DNA of 40,764 nucleotides from a virus. The DNA is taken from positions 1 to 40,764 of IMG/VR virus record IMGVR_UViG_3300046517_001002; one strand, 5' to 3'. Both the position numbers and the translations under genes were made by a program. Positions within the stretch are counted from its first letter, which is position 1, and each line of letters opens with the position of its first letter. The notes below the pieces were generated by a model that was not told the origin of the DNA, made no database searches, and saw only the letters and a list, made by a program, of their open reading frames with translations. Of the stretch, positions 21,691-30,194 are shown in pieces.

Positions 21691-24600
21691 TCATACCCTC
21701 GATGATTTGGTCATCCGCACCTGACCGCCGCCCGACCAGGTCAGCGAGGTCGGTGTGACCGTGATATTGATCGCGCCCAGCGTCGTGTCGGCTGCCGGCG
21801 CGGAGATCCCGATCGCCGCCGGGGCGCCCGCCGTGGCCCACACCTGGGTCCAGGCCGGGGCACCGATGATCGCCGTCGTGCTCGCCGTCGCGCCCATCCG
21901 GGCGCCAAACTCGCAGGACCAGCAGATCGCCTCGCCCGTGGTCGAGCGCATGACGATCCGCGCCTCGCAATGAATGGCGCTGTTGATGCCGAAATTCAGT
22001 GTGTTGCCGGCCATGACCAGCGCGACCGTCGCCCCGGTGCCCGCGCCCGACACCGAAGCCGTGGCTTCCGCCGGGACGCCCGTGCCGGGGTTGTAGACGC
22101 CGACCTTGGCCACGACGTTGCCCTGGCCCTGGATGGCATTGACGACCGCGCCCGCGCCGCCCGTGACCGTTACCGTTGGATTGGACGTGTAGCCGGAGCC
22201 GGTGCCGGTCTTGATCGCCTCGTAGATGAACGATGACGCCGCGGCCCCGTCGCTGGTCAGCCTTGTCGCCCCGGTGATCCCGTTCGCCTGCAACGGCACG
22301 GTCTGCGAATAAGGAGCGCGGGAGTGAAACGCGCCGACCGTGGTGTTGCCGTGATCGAGATTGGACGCGACGGTGGCGACGGCGGCGGCATTATCGCGCC
22401 CGACATAGGTCAGTTTCGCCTTCGGATCGAACGGATTGGCGGCGCTCTGGTCGATGAAGCGCGTGCCATACATCAGATCCGCGACGGCCCCCGCCTGGGC
22501 CGCGATCAACTGGCTCATGTTCTCGTTGAGGTAGCCCCTGACCTGATGCGTGCCGAGCACGACGTTCAGTTGCTGCGTGATCGCGGTGTAGCTCGATCCG
22601 GTTTCGGCTGACGTGTCGATCTCGAAACCGCTGCTCCCGAGCACGTACGTCGCGCCGTTCTGGATCTTCGCCACGGCGTTGAGCCCGTTCAGCGCGCCGG
22701 TATAGAGCGTACTGATGCCGCCGAGATTGGACCGGCCCCAGGCGTTGATGACCGCGCCGGAGGAAATGCCGGAGCCGGTGATCGTACCGCCCTGGCTGGA
22801 GCCGAGTTGAATCAACGAGGCGGTGAACGCCGAACGCGACCCGCTCGCCGCGTTGCCGTTGGGCGCGATGTTGTGCGTGATGCTCACGCCCTGCACGTTG
22901 CCGTTGATGCTGACGATGTCGTTGATCAGGTAGTTGTTGACGGCGCTGATGCCGGTAAGCGGCGTGCCCGCGCCGCCGCTGTTGCCGACCCAGATGAAAC
23001 TGACCATCCACGGGTCGGTGTGCGAGGCGATGTTGTTGGACGTGATGTTGTAGGTATAGTTCGACGGATTGACGTGCTGAAGGTTGCCGCCGATCTGCGT
23101 CGCCCCGCCCGAGGGTTGCAGCGACAGCGCCGTGTTAGCGGCCCACGCCACATTGACGGTGAACGCGCCGCCGTTGACGGGGTTGAGGTTGGTCAACGTC
23201 AGCGTGGCGGGGGAGGTCGCCGAATAGGGCTGCGACCCTTGCGCCAGCGCCGCCGCCGTCACCACGCCGCCCGTCACCGCCGTCGCTTTCCAGACGCCGG
23301 GCACGTCGGCGTTGTCGATGTAGAGATCGCCTGACGTGTTGCCCGTGCCCCCGCCAGCCACGGAAACGTAAGACCCAACGTTGAGCGGCACGTCGATGGC
23401 CACGCCGGTCGCCGTCTGAGAGATGCGGCTGTTGAAGTGGTATGCCGTCCCGTCGCCCTTGAGCACGTGCCGGGTGCTGGCCCAGGCATCCCCGGAAATC
23501 GCGCCGACGCGCAGATCGACCCCCGCCTTCGCCGCCGGCGGCTTCGTCGCCACGTTGCCGGAAGGCACCCAGTGGATGATCGAGCCGTTCACGCTGTCCA
23601 GTGGGTCGGACGCGACACCGGCGCCGATCTTGATCAGGTCGGCCCACCCGGCGGCGTTGCCCTGATCAGCGAACAACAGCGCCGCGTCATCCATCGCGCC
23701 CTGCACGGCGTGGCCGGTCAGGTGCGCGATCGTGAGGCCCATCTGACGCAGCATCGAAGAGCCTGCCTCGGCCGCGATGTCCATCTCAAAGCCGACATTG
23801 GCGTACCAGTTGGTCGCCCCCGCGTGCAGCCGCGCGTAGCCGCCACCGGTGAAATTATGGCCGCGCGCGGCGGCGGCCGTCAGCGCCGTGCCGCCCTCGT
23901 TGAACGACGCGTCGGCGGCGAAGTTGACCGCCTGGTAGTATTTATCGGCCGTTCCGTTGCCTGTTTGCGCCTGCTGGTTGCTATGGATATTCAGGATGAT
24001 GCGGCCGCCGGTCATCGCGGCGCCGCCCCAGTTGCCCTGAATGTCGAGCATGTAACAATTACCGCCAGCGCCGACATTCACGGTATCCGACGCGGTGGCC
24101 CACTGCATGTAAGGGAAGTATCCGCCGGAAGGCGTCGGGCTGCCGCTGGCGGCGAACGTCATGGCCAACGGTGACTTGCTCGTGGAGTAAGCCCCGGAGA
24201 AGACGATCGGGCCTTGCACGCGGTTGTAGCGGCTGACGACCAGGGTATTGTTGGGCGAGAAGTCGAAGGTGTGCTGTGTGGAACTCGCGGTCGCGAGGAA
24301 AAGGTTGCCGCTGCCCCCCGTTCCGGCGAGTGCCAGGGTATGTCCGTTGCCGCCCAGACTGAGGATGAGGTTCTGACCGGGCGCGACCGCCATGCTCCCG
24401 CTGGTGAATGTCAGAGGCGCCGCCGAGCCGTAGGCAAGCGTGGACGCCCCCGTCACCCCGAGCGTGCCGCCGACGACCAGATTGCCCGGCCCGTTCAATG
24501 AGCCGCCCGTCGTCGGCAGGAACGGCCCGCCGCCGCCGCTCGCGCCGCCGCCATCAATATACTGTTTCGTCGCCGCGTGCATCGGCAGCGTCGGATCGAG

Positions 24601-25239
24601 AGCGAGGGTGAAATTGCCCGACGCCATCGCGCTGTCGCCGGTGATCGTCGCACCTCCCGCCAGCGCGGTGGGTCCGGTCACTGACAGCGGGCCGCCGAGC
24701 GTGGCCGCCGCGCCGGTGACGGTGAGCCAGCCGCCCACCGTCAGATTGCCCGGCGAGGCCAGCGTACCACCGACCAAAGGCAGGAACGCCCCTCCCGCGG
24801 CCCCGGCGCCGGACGGCCCGATCCGCACCCCGAGCGCGCCGGCCGAGAAACGCAACACGTCGCCCGCCGAGACGCTCAGCGTGATCGGCGTCGTCCCGTC
24901 CGCCGGATCGACCAGCGCGCCCCAATAGAGGCGGTTGCCGCCCGCGGGCGCGTCCCATAGTTCGAAATACCCGAGCACGCCCCACGGCGCCGATGCGATC
25001 GGGAAGGCCACGGTGGTCGTGTTGGCGGCCATGTTGGGCGGGCTGGCCAGCACCTGAAACGAGGCCGCCATCCGCGCGTAGCCGTTGCCGGAAACCTCGC
25101 GTCCCACCGTCCGCTCATCGGGCACCAGCGAGGCGAGGCACAAAGCCACGTAAGCACGGCTGACCGCCGCCACCGGGCCGATGCCCAGCGTGTGGGACAA
25201 CATGGCCTGCTCGACGCCGAGAGAGGCGCTGCCGCTCAC
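21691..25239 (-). CDS. Large tail fibre protein
   Basis: The GTG at 25239 overlaps the stop of the preceding gene (GTGA), giving about 1182 residues; the frame stays open further upstream inside that gene. The N-terminus reads VSGSASLGVEQAMLSHTLGI. A beta-rich domain follows (FQVLASPPNMAANTTTVAFP, YFELWDAPAGGNRLYWG). The remainder is repetitive and rich in Gly, Ala, Thr and Asn, with typical fibre repeats such as LPLVGGTLASPGNLTVGGWL. It is probably trimeric and contacts the host. No enzymatic motif was seen. It is the longest gene in the window. Confidence 0.75.
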   Translation of the reverse strand: MSGSASLGVEQAMLSHTLGIGPVAAVSRAYVALCLASLVPDERTVGREVSGNGYARMAASFQVLASPPNMAANTTTVAFPIASAPWGVLGYFELWDAPAGGNRLYWGALVDPADGTTPITLSVSAGDVLRFSAGALGVRIGPSGAGAAGGAFLPLVGGTLASPGNLTVGGWLTVTGAAATLGGPLSVTGPTALAGGATITGDSAMASGNFTLALDPTLPMHAATKQYIDGGGASGGGGPFLPTTGGSLNGPGNLVVGGTLGVTGASTLAYGSAAPLTFTSGSMAVAPGQNLILSLGGNGHTLALAGTGGSGNLFLATASSTQHTFDFSPNNTLVVSRYNRVQGPIVFSGAYSTSKSPLAMTFAASGSPTPSGGYFPYMQWATASDTVNVGAGGNCYMLDIQGNWGGAAMTGGRIILNIHSNQQAQTGNGTADKYYQAVNFAADASFNEGGTALTAAAARGHNFTGGGYARLHAGATNWYANVGFEMDIAAEAGSSMLRQMGLTIAHLTGHAVQGAMDDAALLFADQGNAAGWADLIKIGAGVASDPLDSVNGSIIHWVPSGNVATKPPAAKAGVDLRVGAISGDAWASTRHVLKGDGTAYHFNSRISQTATGVAIDVPLNVGSYVSVAGGGTGNTSGDLYIDNADVPGVWKATAVTGGVVTAAALAQGSQPYSATSPATLTLTNLNPVNGGAFTVNVAWAANTALSLQPSGGATQIGGNLQHVNPSNYTYNITSNNIASHTDPWMVSFIWVGNSGGAGTPLTGISAVNNYLINDIVSINGNVQGVSITHNIAPNGNAASGSRSAFTASLIQLGSSQGGTITGSGISSGAVINAWGRSNLGGISTLYTGALNGLNAVAKIQNGATYVLGSSGFEIDTSAETGSSYTAITQQLNVVLGTHQVRGYLNENMSQLIAAQAGAVADLMYGTRFIDQSAANPFDPKAKLTYVGRDNAAAVATVASNLDHGNTTVGAFHSRAPYSQTVPLQANGITGATRLTSDGAAASSFIYEAIKTGTGSGYTSNPTVTVTGGAGAVVNAIQGQGNVVAKVGVYNPGTGVPAEATASVSGAGTGATVALVMAGNTLNFGINSAIHCEARIVMRSTTGEAICWSCEFGARMGATASTTAIIGAPAWTQVWATAGAPAAIGISAPAADTTLGAINITVTPTSLTWSGGGQVRMTKSSRV

Positions 25240-26435
25240 GTCGTCACCCCGTCCAGCTCCGACTGGCCCATCAGGCGCGGCCAGTAGCGTATCCGTCGCG
25301 CCCACAGGCTGACCTGGCTCTGAGCGCCAGCCTGGTTGGCCACGAGCAGGCTGGTGATGACCGGCAGCACACCGTTGACGCCGGTATTCGACACCGTACC
25401 GCCGCCGTCGTGTGAGCCGCGCGTGACATCACCGAGCGCCCACGACACCGCGCCGCGATGTATCGCGCCGACGGGCACCGGGGCCGGGCTGTAATCGCCC
25501 GACGCCTGATTGACGCCGCCGGCGCGCGTGCGCGCGGCGAACATGGTGGGTGCTGTCCCAGTGGCGCCCGCGGACGTGAACTGGTCCGCGTAAATGAAAT
25601 CATTGGTCGTACTGGCGCCGACGAACGCGATCGGCGCGGCGAAACCAGGGGTCCAACCCTCCAGCGCGTAATCGAACGCCAGCGTGCCCCTCGTCTGGTC
25701 AAACCCGGTGATGCTGGCGATCGGATAGCTGAGTTGGTCGCGACCCCGGCCCACGCTGGCGCCGGCGGTCGGCATGTAGCTGCCCGGGAACGGCGATGCT
25801 TCCAGCTGCCCGTTCACCGCCGAGCCGGTCACGGTGCAGGTCAGTGTCCCGGCGGCCGGGGTGAATGTCAGCGAGACCCTGGCCGGCGAGGCGCCGGTGC
25901 CCACCAACGTCGCCGTCGAGGCCCCGGACAACGTCACTGTGCCGGTGCCTTCGAACGCGAGCGTGTAAGGCTGCGCCGTGACCGCCACGGATTGCGTGAC
26001 GAGCGTCGCTGAATTGAGCAGCAGGTTCGTGGTGGTGTTTTCCAACAGCAGCCCGCGAGCCGCGTGGGTCACCGGATCGAAGTCGAAACGCGGCGCGTTG
26101 ATCGCGGACGACACCAGCGCGCCCGCGGCGTTGTAAGACATCGCCGTCGAGGTGCGCGCGTACGTGGCGCCGGTGCCGAGGACGCCGCCGACCACGTAAT
26201 CGAGCACGAAGGACGGCGGGGCCGACACGTCGGAACCCACGTAGCCGGCCGACGACATGCGTTGCACCATCTCGCGCGAGTAGTACTTGCACCACCCACG
26301 TGGCGAGACCGGCCCGATGACCTTGCCGCACCAGCCCTGCGGCATGAAATAGCGGCAGTAGGCGCACTTCTCGACGCCGCCGGCGGGCGTGTAGCGCGCC
26401 GCCTGGGGCGAAACGCGGTGCGTGATGACGCTCAA
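25236..26435 (-). CDS. Virion spike-like protein with HiPIP-like cysteine motif
   Basis: The 399-residue product has two parts. Residues 20-52 (VEKCAYCRYFMPQGWCGKVI, then GPVSPRGWCKYYS) place cysteines at 24, 27, 36 and 49, C-x2-C-x8-C-x12-C ending in GWC. This resembles the 4Fe-4S motif of high-potential iron-sulfur proteins. Residues 75-395 form a beta-rich domain as in phage head-spike or fibre proteins (FDFDPVTHAARGLLLENTTT, FPGSYMPTAGASVGRGRDQL). It starts by overlap with the adaptor gene stop and precedes the large fibre. Cluster binding is inferred; a structural zinc site is the alternative. Confidence 0.7.
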   Translation of the reverse strand: MSVITHRVSPQAARYTPAGGVEKCAYCRYFMPQGWCGKVIGPVSPRGWCKYYSREMVQRMSSAGYVGSDVSAPPSFVLDYVVGGVLGTGATYARTSTAMSYNAAGALVSSAINAPRFDFDPVTHAARGLLLENTTTNLLLNSATLVTQSVAVTAQPYTLAFEGTGTVTLSGASTATLVGTGASPARVSLTFTPAAGTLTCTVTGSAVNGQLEASPFPGSYMPTAGASVGRGRDQLSYPIASITGFDQTRGTLAFDYALEGWTPGFAAPIAFVGASTTNDFIYADQFTSAGATGTAPTMFAARTRAGGVNQASGDYSPAPVPVGAIHRGAVSWALGDVTRGSHDGGGTVSNTGVNGVLPVITSLLVANQAGAQSQVSLWARRIRYWPRLMGQSELDGVTT

Positions 26436-27100
26436 CCGAAACTGACCAGTTCAGAGCGGAACGGCGCGCCACCGTAGTCCGATTGCTGCTTCCACGTATT
26501 GGCCCGCGTCACCGCCTGTTGCCATTGCGCGTCGGCCTGCGCGGCGCGGTCGTCGTCCAGCTCAAACAGCGCGCCCATCTTGAGCACGCCCCACAGATAG
26601 ACGCCGTAGAGCTGCTCCAACACCGCGTTGGTGTCAGACGGCAGCAGCAGGGGCTTTGGTTTCGCGTACCATCCCATAAGGATTTGCTGCGGTATCCACG
26701 TGGGATCAGGCGGATCAGGAATGATGGGATGGGGCAGGAACTCGATGCAGTCGTGTACCAGCCGGTAAGCGGTGCTCGGCTGACCGACCGCCACCGACGC
26801 GCCATCGACCCACACACGGCCGTTGCCGCCGCCCGTCCACGAGCCGGACCACTCGTCCTTCAGCTGAAACAACTCGCCCGAGGTGGCGTCCCTGATGCTC
26901 TCCATCTGCGCGAAATCGGGCGGCAGCGTGATATACGCCGCGTCGATCGGCTGCGTGCCGCTGGTGACCATACACCTGGCGCGCAGCGTTTCCGCGATCT
27001 CGGTCTCGACCATCGCGACCCAGCCGGGGATGCGGCTGACGATGTCGCGACGGTTCAACCAGCCGGCGACATCGTCAGTCAGTTGCTGGTAGCTCGCCAC
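26432..27100 (-). CDS. Head-tail adaptor protein (SU10 adaptor-like)
   Basis: The 222-residue protein starts at GTG 27100, three bases after the previous stop. It shows the adaptor pattern of short-tailed phages: a helical N-terminus (YQQLTDDVAGWLNRRDIVSR then IPGWVAMVETEIAETLR), a central LPPDFAQMESIRD segment, and a C-terminal helical part (VLEQLYGVYLWGVLKMGALF). Adaptor rings bind below the portal and carry the nozzle and fibres. Placement downstream of the capsid gene and upstream of spike and fibre genes agrees. Confidence 0.75.
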   Translation of the reverse strand: MASYQQLTDDVAGWLNRRDIVSRIPGWVAMVETEIAETLRARCMVTSGTQPIDAAYITLPPDFAQMESIRDATSGELFQLKDEWSGSWTGGGNGRVWVDGASVAVGQPSTAYRLVHDCIEFLPHPIIPDPPDPTWIPQQILMGWYAKPKPLLLPSDTNAVLEQLYGVYLWGVLKMGALFELDDDRAAQADAQWQQAVTRANTWKQQSDYGGAPFRSELVSFG

Positions 27101-27103
27101 GGA

Positions 27104-27388
27104 CTATGCCGCCGGGGTGATGACCGGCTCGTTTTGCGAAGCGACGGTCTCGGCGCCCGCCTTCGCGGTGGCCGCGCCCGCCGCCATCGCCTTGCCCCGC
27201 GCCTCGGCGTTGTTGACCGCCTCGGGGTAAAGCCGGACCAAAAGCACCGGGTCCATGTCGTCGGGCAGCGTCGGGGCCTGTGGCGTCACGGTCGAGGCCG
27301 CCGCGGGGGCGTCCCCCTGACGCGCCACGCCGGGTGTGGGCTTCTGCGTCGGCGCGTCGGCTTTATGGTCGGTGGTGCTCATCGCCAT
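27104..27388 (-). CDS. Hypothetical small virion-module protein
   Basis: The 94-residue product overlaps the preceding stop (TGATG). It is Ala/Pro/Thr-rich and probably disordered for the first 50 residues, with a short ordered segment LPDDMDPVLLVRLYPEAVNN. Alanine-rich helices end the chain. No family was recognised. It may be a minor capsid or connector protein by position. Confidence 0.6.
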   Translation of the reverse strand: MAMSTTDHKADAPTQKPTPGVARQGDAPAAASTVTPQAPTLPDDMDPVLLVRLYPEAVNNAEARGKAMAAGAATAKAGAETVASQNEPVITPAA

Positions 27389-27699
27389 CAGATTTTCCTT
27401 CCGTCATCGACGCGAAAAACGCGGTTGTCGCGCTCATCGAGCCACTTATTGAAAGCCTTTTCGTCTTTGGTGATCCCGAGCTTTTGGAGGTGGTTCCAGA
27501 TCACCATCGGGATGCGCGCGACGTGGACGGTGTCGCGGCGCACGTGCGGATCGAACGACGCGGCGAGCGCCTTGGCGCTCTCCACGACCGGGCGGGTGTC
27601 CTGCGAATGCACGAAGACGAGACCGGCCTCGGCGTCGGTCTCGACCTCCGTGCGGCGCCGCGTCAGCGGGTCGTCGCGCTCATAGATGATCTCGCCCAT
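27388..27699 (-). CDS. Conserved phage protein near major capsid gene
   Basis: The 103-residue product contains TVHVARIPMVIWNHLQKLGI and TKDEKAFNKWLDERDNRVFR, a pattern I associate with a small conserved phage protein encoded beside SU10-type capsid genes. It begins six bases after the capsid stop and overlaps the next gene by TGATG. The function is unknown; a capsid-accessory role is possible. Confidence 0.65.
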   Translation of the reverse strand: MGEIIYERDDPLTRRRTEVETDAEAGLVFVHSQDTRPVVESAKALAASFDPHVRRDTVHVARIPMVIWNHLQKLGITKDEKAFNKWLDERDNRVFRVDDGRKI

Positions 27700-27705
27700 T
27701 GCACG

Positions 27706-28689
27706 TCACTGGTTCAGATCGAAGATCGTGGCGTGGCTCTTGGGCGCGGTGGGGGTGATGCATCCTTCAAAGATGATGCCTCCCTGCGTGTTGTCGCCCG
27801 TCTGCGCGTACGATTGCTCAATGAAATCGCGCCCAGGTAGTGGTGCCAGCTCGATGTAATCGGTCGAAACGAGCAGGATCTGATGCGCCGGGCAGAAGCG
27901 ATCCGGAGCGAGCTGGATGGTGCCGAAATTCGTCCGGTATACGTCCACCGCGCCCATGATCGTGACGCTTTCAGAACTCGTGACATTCTGAATATTCTGC
28001 GCGACCACCGCGTTGCCCGTGCCGCCCTGAGACAGCGTGGCGAAATACGCCTTGATGTTGCCGCTCATGATGCCGAGCGTCGGCTTGCCGCCGGCCTGCC
28101 AGCACTGCTGCATGGCCGTGTCCATCATCGAGAGCGTCAGGTCACGGAGCGTCCCGGGCGTTCCGGCGTTGGAACCATCTCCGACAGGCATCACGCCAGC
28201 GCCCGCGCCACGCGAACCGTTCAACGTGTAACAGGGTAGGCCGCTCATGTGCCGCGGGTCGGTTATCGTTCTGACTAAAGGGCTGGTGATGGCCAACTCG
28301 AGGTCGCGCTTCAGCTCCATGCCGCGCAGGACCAACTGACGGTTGTACTCGTCTTCACCGCCGACCATGTCGACCGCGCGCAGCGTATTCGATACGCCAA
28401 CGGTTCGAGCTAATAGCTGGCAAACGTTGTTCATCCGCACCGGTTTAATCACCGCCTGCATGGACGCGGTGAAGCCCTCGGGCTGCGCGTTATCGGCGGC
28501 GGTGTTCAGTTCCTGAACGAGCCACTCGTGCAAAATCTGGTTGGCGCCGACGCCGGGGCACGCGCTGACCAGTGGCGTCTCGTCCGGGTCGATGCGGAAA
28601 ATAACGTCGCGAACGTCCTCGCGAACGCCAACGGCAGCCGTCTCGATGTACGTATTACTTGGGGCCGCGCCCTGTGCGCCCAGTGCCAT
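27706..28689 (-). CDS. Major capsid protein (SU10-type, DUF5309-like)
   Basis: The 327-residue protein matches the SU10-type major capsid family. Key stretches are GVREDVRDVIFRIDPDETPL, EWLVQELNTAADNAQPEGFT, VCQLLARTVGVSNTLRAVDM and NRQLVLRGMELKRDLELAIT near the N-terminus, and LAPDRFCPAHQILLVSTDYI and IIFEGCITPTAPKSHATIFD at the end. It should adopt the HK97 fold and form the shell. GGAG lies ten bases before its ATG. A sigma70-like promoter about 205 bases upstream would give extra transcript. The scaffold gene precedes it, as expected. Confidence 0.9.
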   Translation of the reverse strand: MALGAQGAAPSNTYIETAAVGVREDVRDVIFRIDPDETPLVSACPGVGANQILHEWLVQELNTAADNAQPEGFTASMQAVIKPVRMNNVCQLLARTVGVSNTLRAVDMVGGEDEYNRQLVLRGMELKRDLELAITSPLVRTITDPRHMSGLPCYTLNGSRGAGAGVMPVGDGSNAGTPGTLRDLTLSMMDTAMQQCWQAGGKPTLGIMSGNIKAYFATLSQGGTGNAVVAQNIQNVTSSESVTIMGAVDVYRTNFGTIQLAPDRFCPAHQILLVSTDYIELAPLPGRDFIEQSYAQTGDNTQGGIIFEGCITPTAPKSHATIFDLNQ

Positions 28690-28892
28690 TGTCTCATTAC
28701 TCCATCGCGGCGTGGGCGCGCTCTGGGGCGGCCACGCGGTGAAAACCGGGGGATTGGGTTTTCGCGATGGGATGAGGGCGGCTGGATCGGGTGGGTGCGG
28801 GCACTCCCGAGAGCCGGCGGTCAGCCAGGCGACGGCACGGGGCGGACCACGGTGGGTGCCTTTACGGCACTCCGGGGCGCGTCAGGTGCGGT

Positions 28893-28920
28893 ATTATGTT
28901 AAGTCGCGGGGTTTCGTCAA
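28893..28920 (-). promoter_or_regulatory. Candidate sigma70 promoter for the major capsid gene
   Basis: On the minus strand, TTGACG (28920-28915) is followed after 16 bases by CATAAT (28898-28893), a good -35/-10 pair in otherwise GC-rich DNA. It overlaps the scaffold stop and lies at the head of the longest gap in the head module (28690-28916). That gap is otherwise non-coding, apart from a small GTGCC/GGCAC hairpin near 28858-28872. Confidence 0.5.
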
Positions 28921-30044
28921 CCGCGCCCGTTCGACAAAGCCGCCCGCCTGGCGCCGAGGAGAGCGGCGCCGGCGCGGATGCTGGGGCGGTCATCGAACGC
29001 CTGTTGCGCGGACGCGATCCGCTCGGTGGGGGCCGGTGGCGGGGGTGACCCGCGCGCGGGGGCGATCATCGCCGGGGCCGATCCCTTGGCCGACTCGACC
29101 CACTTGTCGAACAGGGATGCCTTGAGCATCGCTTTGAGGTGGTGCGGCGAGGCCAACCCGCTGAGTTCCTGGCGCGTGTAGCCGCCTTTCGTGGTCGCCC
29201 ACTGGACGATCTGCTGCTGGGCCACGAGGCGCTGGGCCGGGTCGCCCCAGAACGGAAATTCGCGGGTGAGCTGCTCATTGCCCGCGGCGACCGCCTGCTC
29301 CATCGCGCGGGCCTGCGCCTGCGCCTGCAAGCTATTGATGTTGGCCAGCCGGCTTTGCTCCTCGACGGCGTGCTGCCAGTGCGCCTGCTCGCGCAAATAC
29401 TGCTGCGGGTTGGTCTCCAGCAATTGCGGGTCCGGCCGGTTGACCGGTTGGGCGATCGTCTCGGCCAAACGCGCCAGCTCGGGCTGGATCAACGGCAAAA
29501 CGGTCGCCAACGCCTCTTGCTGCGCCTGCACCTGACGCCGCGCGTCGGCCACTTCCTGCGTCTGTTGCGTGAAATGCGCCGATTTGCGCCGGGCGAACTC
29601 CCGGACATCATCGATCGTCCGCAGCCGCTGCCCCTCGATCTCGATCCCCTCGCCCAACGAAACGGGCGCGGCGTCAGCGGCGGGAGCGGGAGTTGGAGAT
29701 GGGGCGCCTTCCGGCGCGGCGACACCCGGCACGCCCAACGCGCGCTCCATGGCCGACAGCCCGGTATCGGCCGGGGCGGCGGGCGCGGGGGCCGGGGTGC
29801 TGGGCGGACGCGCCGCGAGCTCGTTGGCCGATGGGCGCCGACCGGCGTCAGCCGGGGCGGGAGCTGGCGCGGCGCCATCGGCCGGGGCGGCCTGACGGCG
29901 TTGGCGGCCGAGCAGGCGGGCGGCCTCACTTATACTGATGGCCGGCTGGGTATTGGCGGGCGGGCTGCCCTCACCCGCGCCGGTGCCGGGAGCCGGGCCG
30001 GCCGGGACTGATGCGGTGGCGGGGGCGCCGGTGCTTTCGCTCAT
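28917..30044 (-). CDS. Scaffolding protein
   Basis: The 375-residue protein directly precedes the major capsid gene and has scaffold composition. A disordered Pro/Ala-rich N-terminal 130 residues is followed by helical, Gln/Glu-rich coiled-coil sequence (FTQQTQEVADARRQVQAQQE, LARLAETIAQPVN, WQHAVEEQSRLANINSLQAQ). A C-terminal globular helical part (YTRQELSGLASPHHLKAMLK) follows. Such proteins direct capsid assembly and then leave. Its start overlaps the preceding stop (TAATG). The call rests on composition, length and position. Confidence 0.8.
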   Translation of the reverse strand: MSESTGAPATASVPAGPAPGTGAGEGSPPANTQPAISISEAARLLGRQRRQAAPADGAAPAPAPADAGRRPSANELAARPPSTPAPAPAAPADTGLSAMERALGVPGVAAPEGAPSPTPAPAADAAPVSLGEGIEIEGQRLRTIDDVREFARRKSAHFTQQTQEVADARRQVQAQQEALATVLPLIQPELARLAETIAQPVNRPDPQLLETNPQQYLREQAHWQHAVEEQSRLANINSLQAQAQARAMEQAVAAGNEQLTREFPFWGDPAQRLVAQQQIVQWATTKGGYTRQELSGLASPHHLKAMLKASLFDKWVESAKGSAPAMIAPARGSPPPPAPTERIASAQQAFDDRPSIRAGAALLGARRAALSNGRG

Positions 30045-30169
30045 TATTCGCGCAACTCCGGTGGGATCTGCTGCTCATCCTCGGATGTCAGCTCGTCGTC
30101 AGGCACGCGCCGCCCCCAGTTGAGCCGGATGTAATTATCGCGCGTGATCGGCGTGCCACGGCGCTTCAT
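30044..30169 (-). CDS. Small conserved phage protein, 41 residues
   Basis: MKRRGTPITRDNYIRLNWGR is followed by an acidic end (DDELTSEDEQQIPPELRE). I recall this RG-P-TR-NYI-L pattern from short proteins encoded next to scaffold genes in many phages. The ATG at 30169 is preferred, with a GTG slightly upstream as an alternative. The stop overlaps the scaffold start (TAATG). Confidence 0.65.
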   Translation of the reverse strand: MKRRGTPITRDNYIRLNWGRRVPDDELTSEDEQQIPPELRE

Positions 30170-30194
30170 CGTCTCCAGCACCGGGTAGTGAGCG

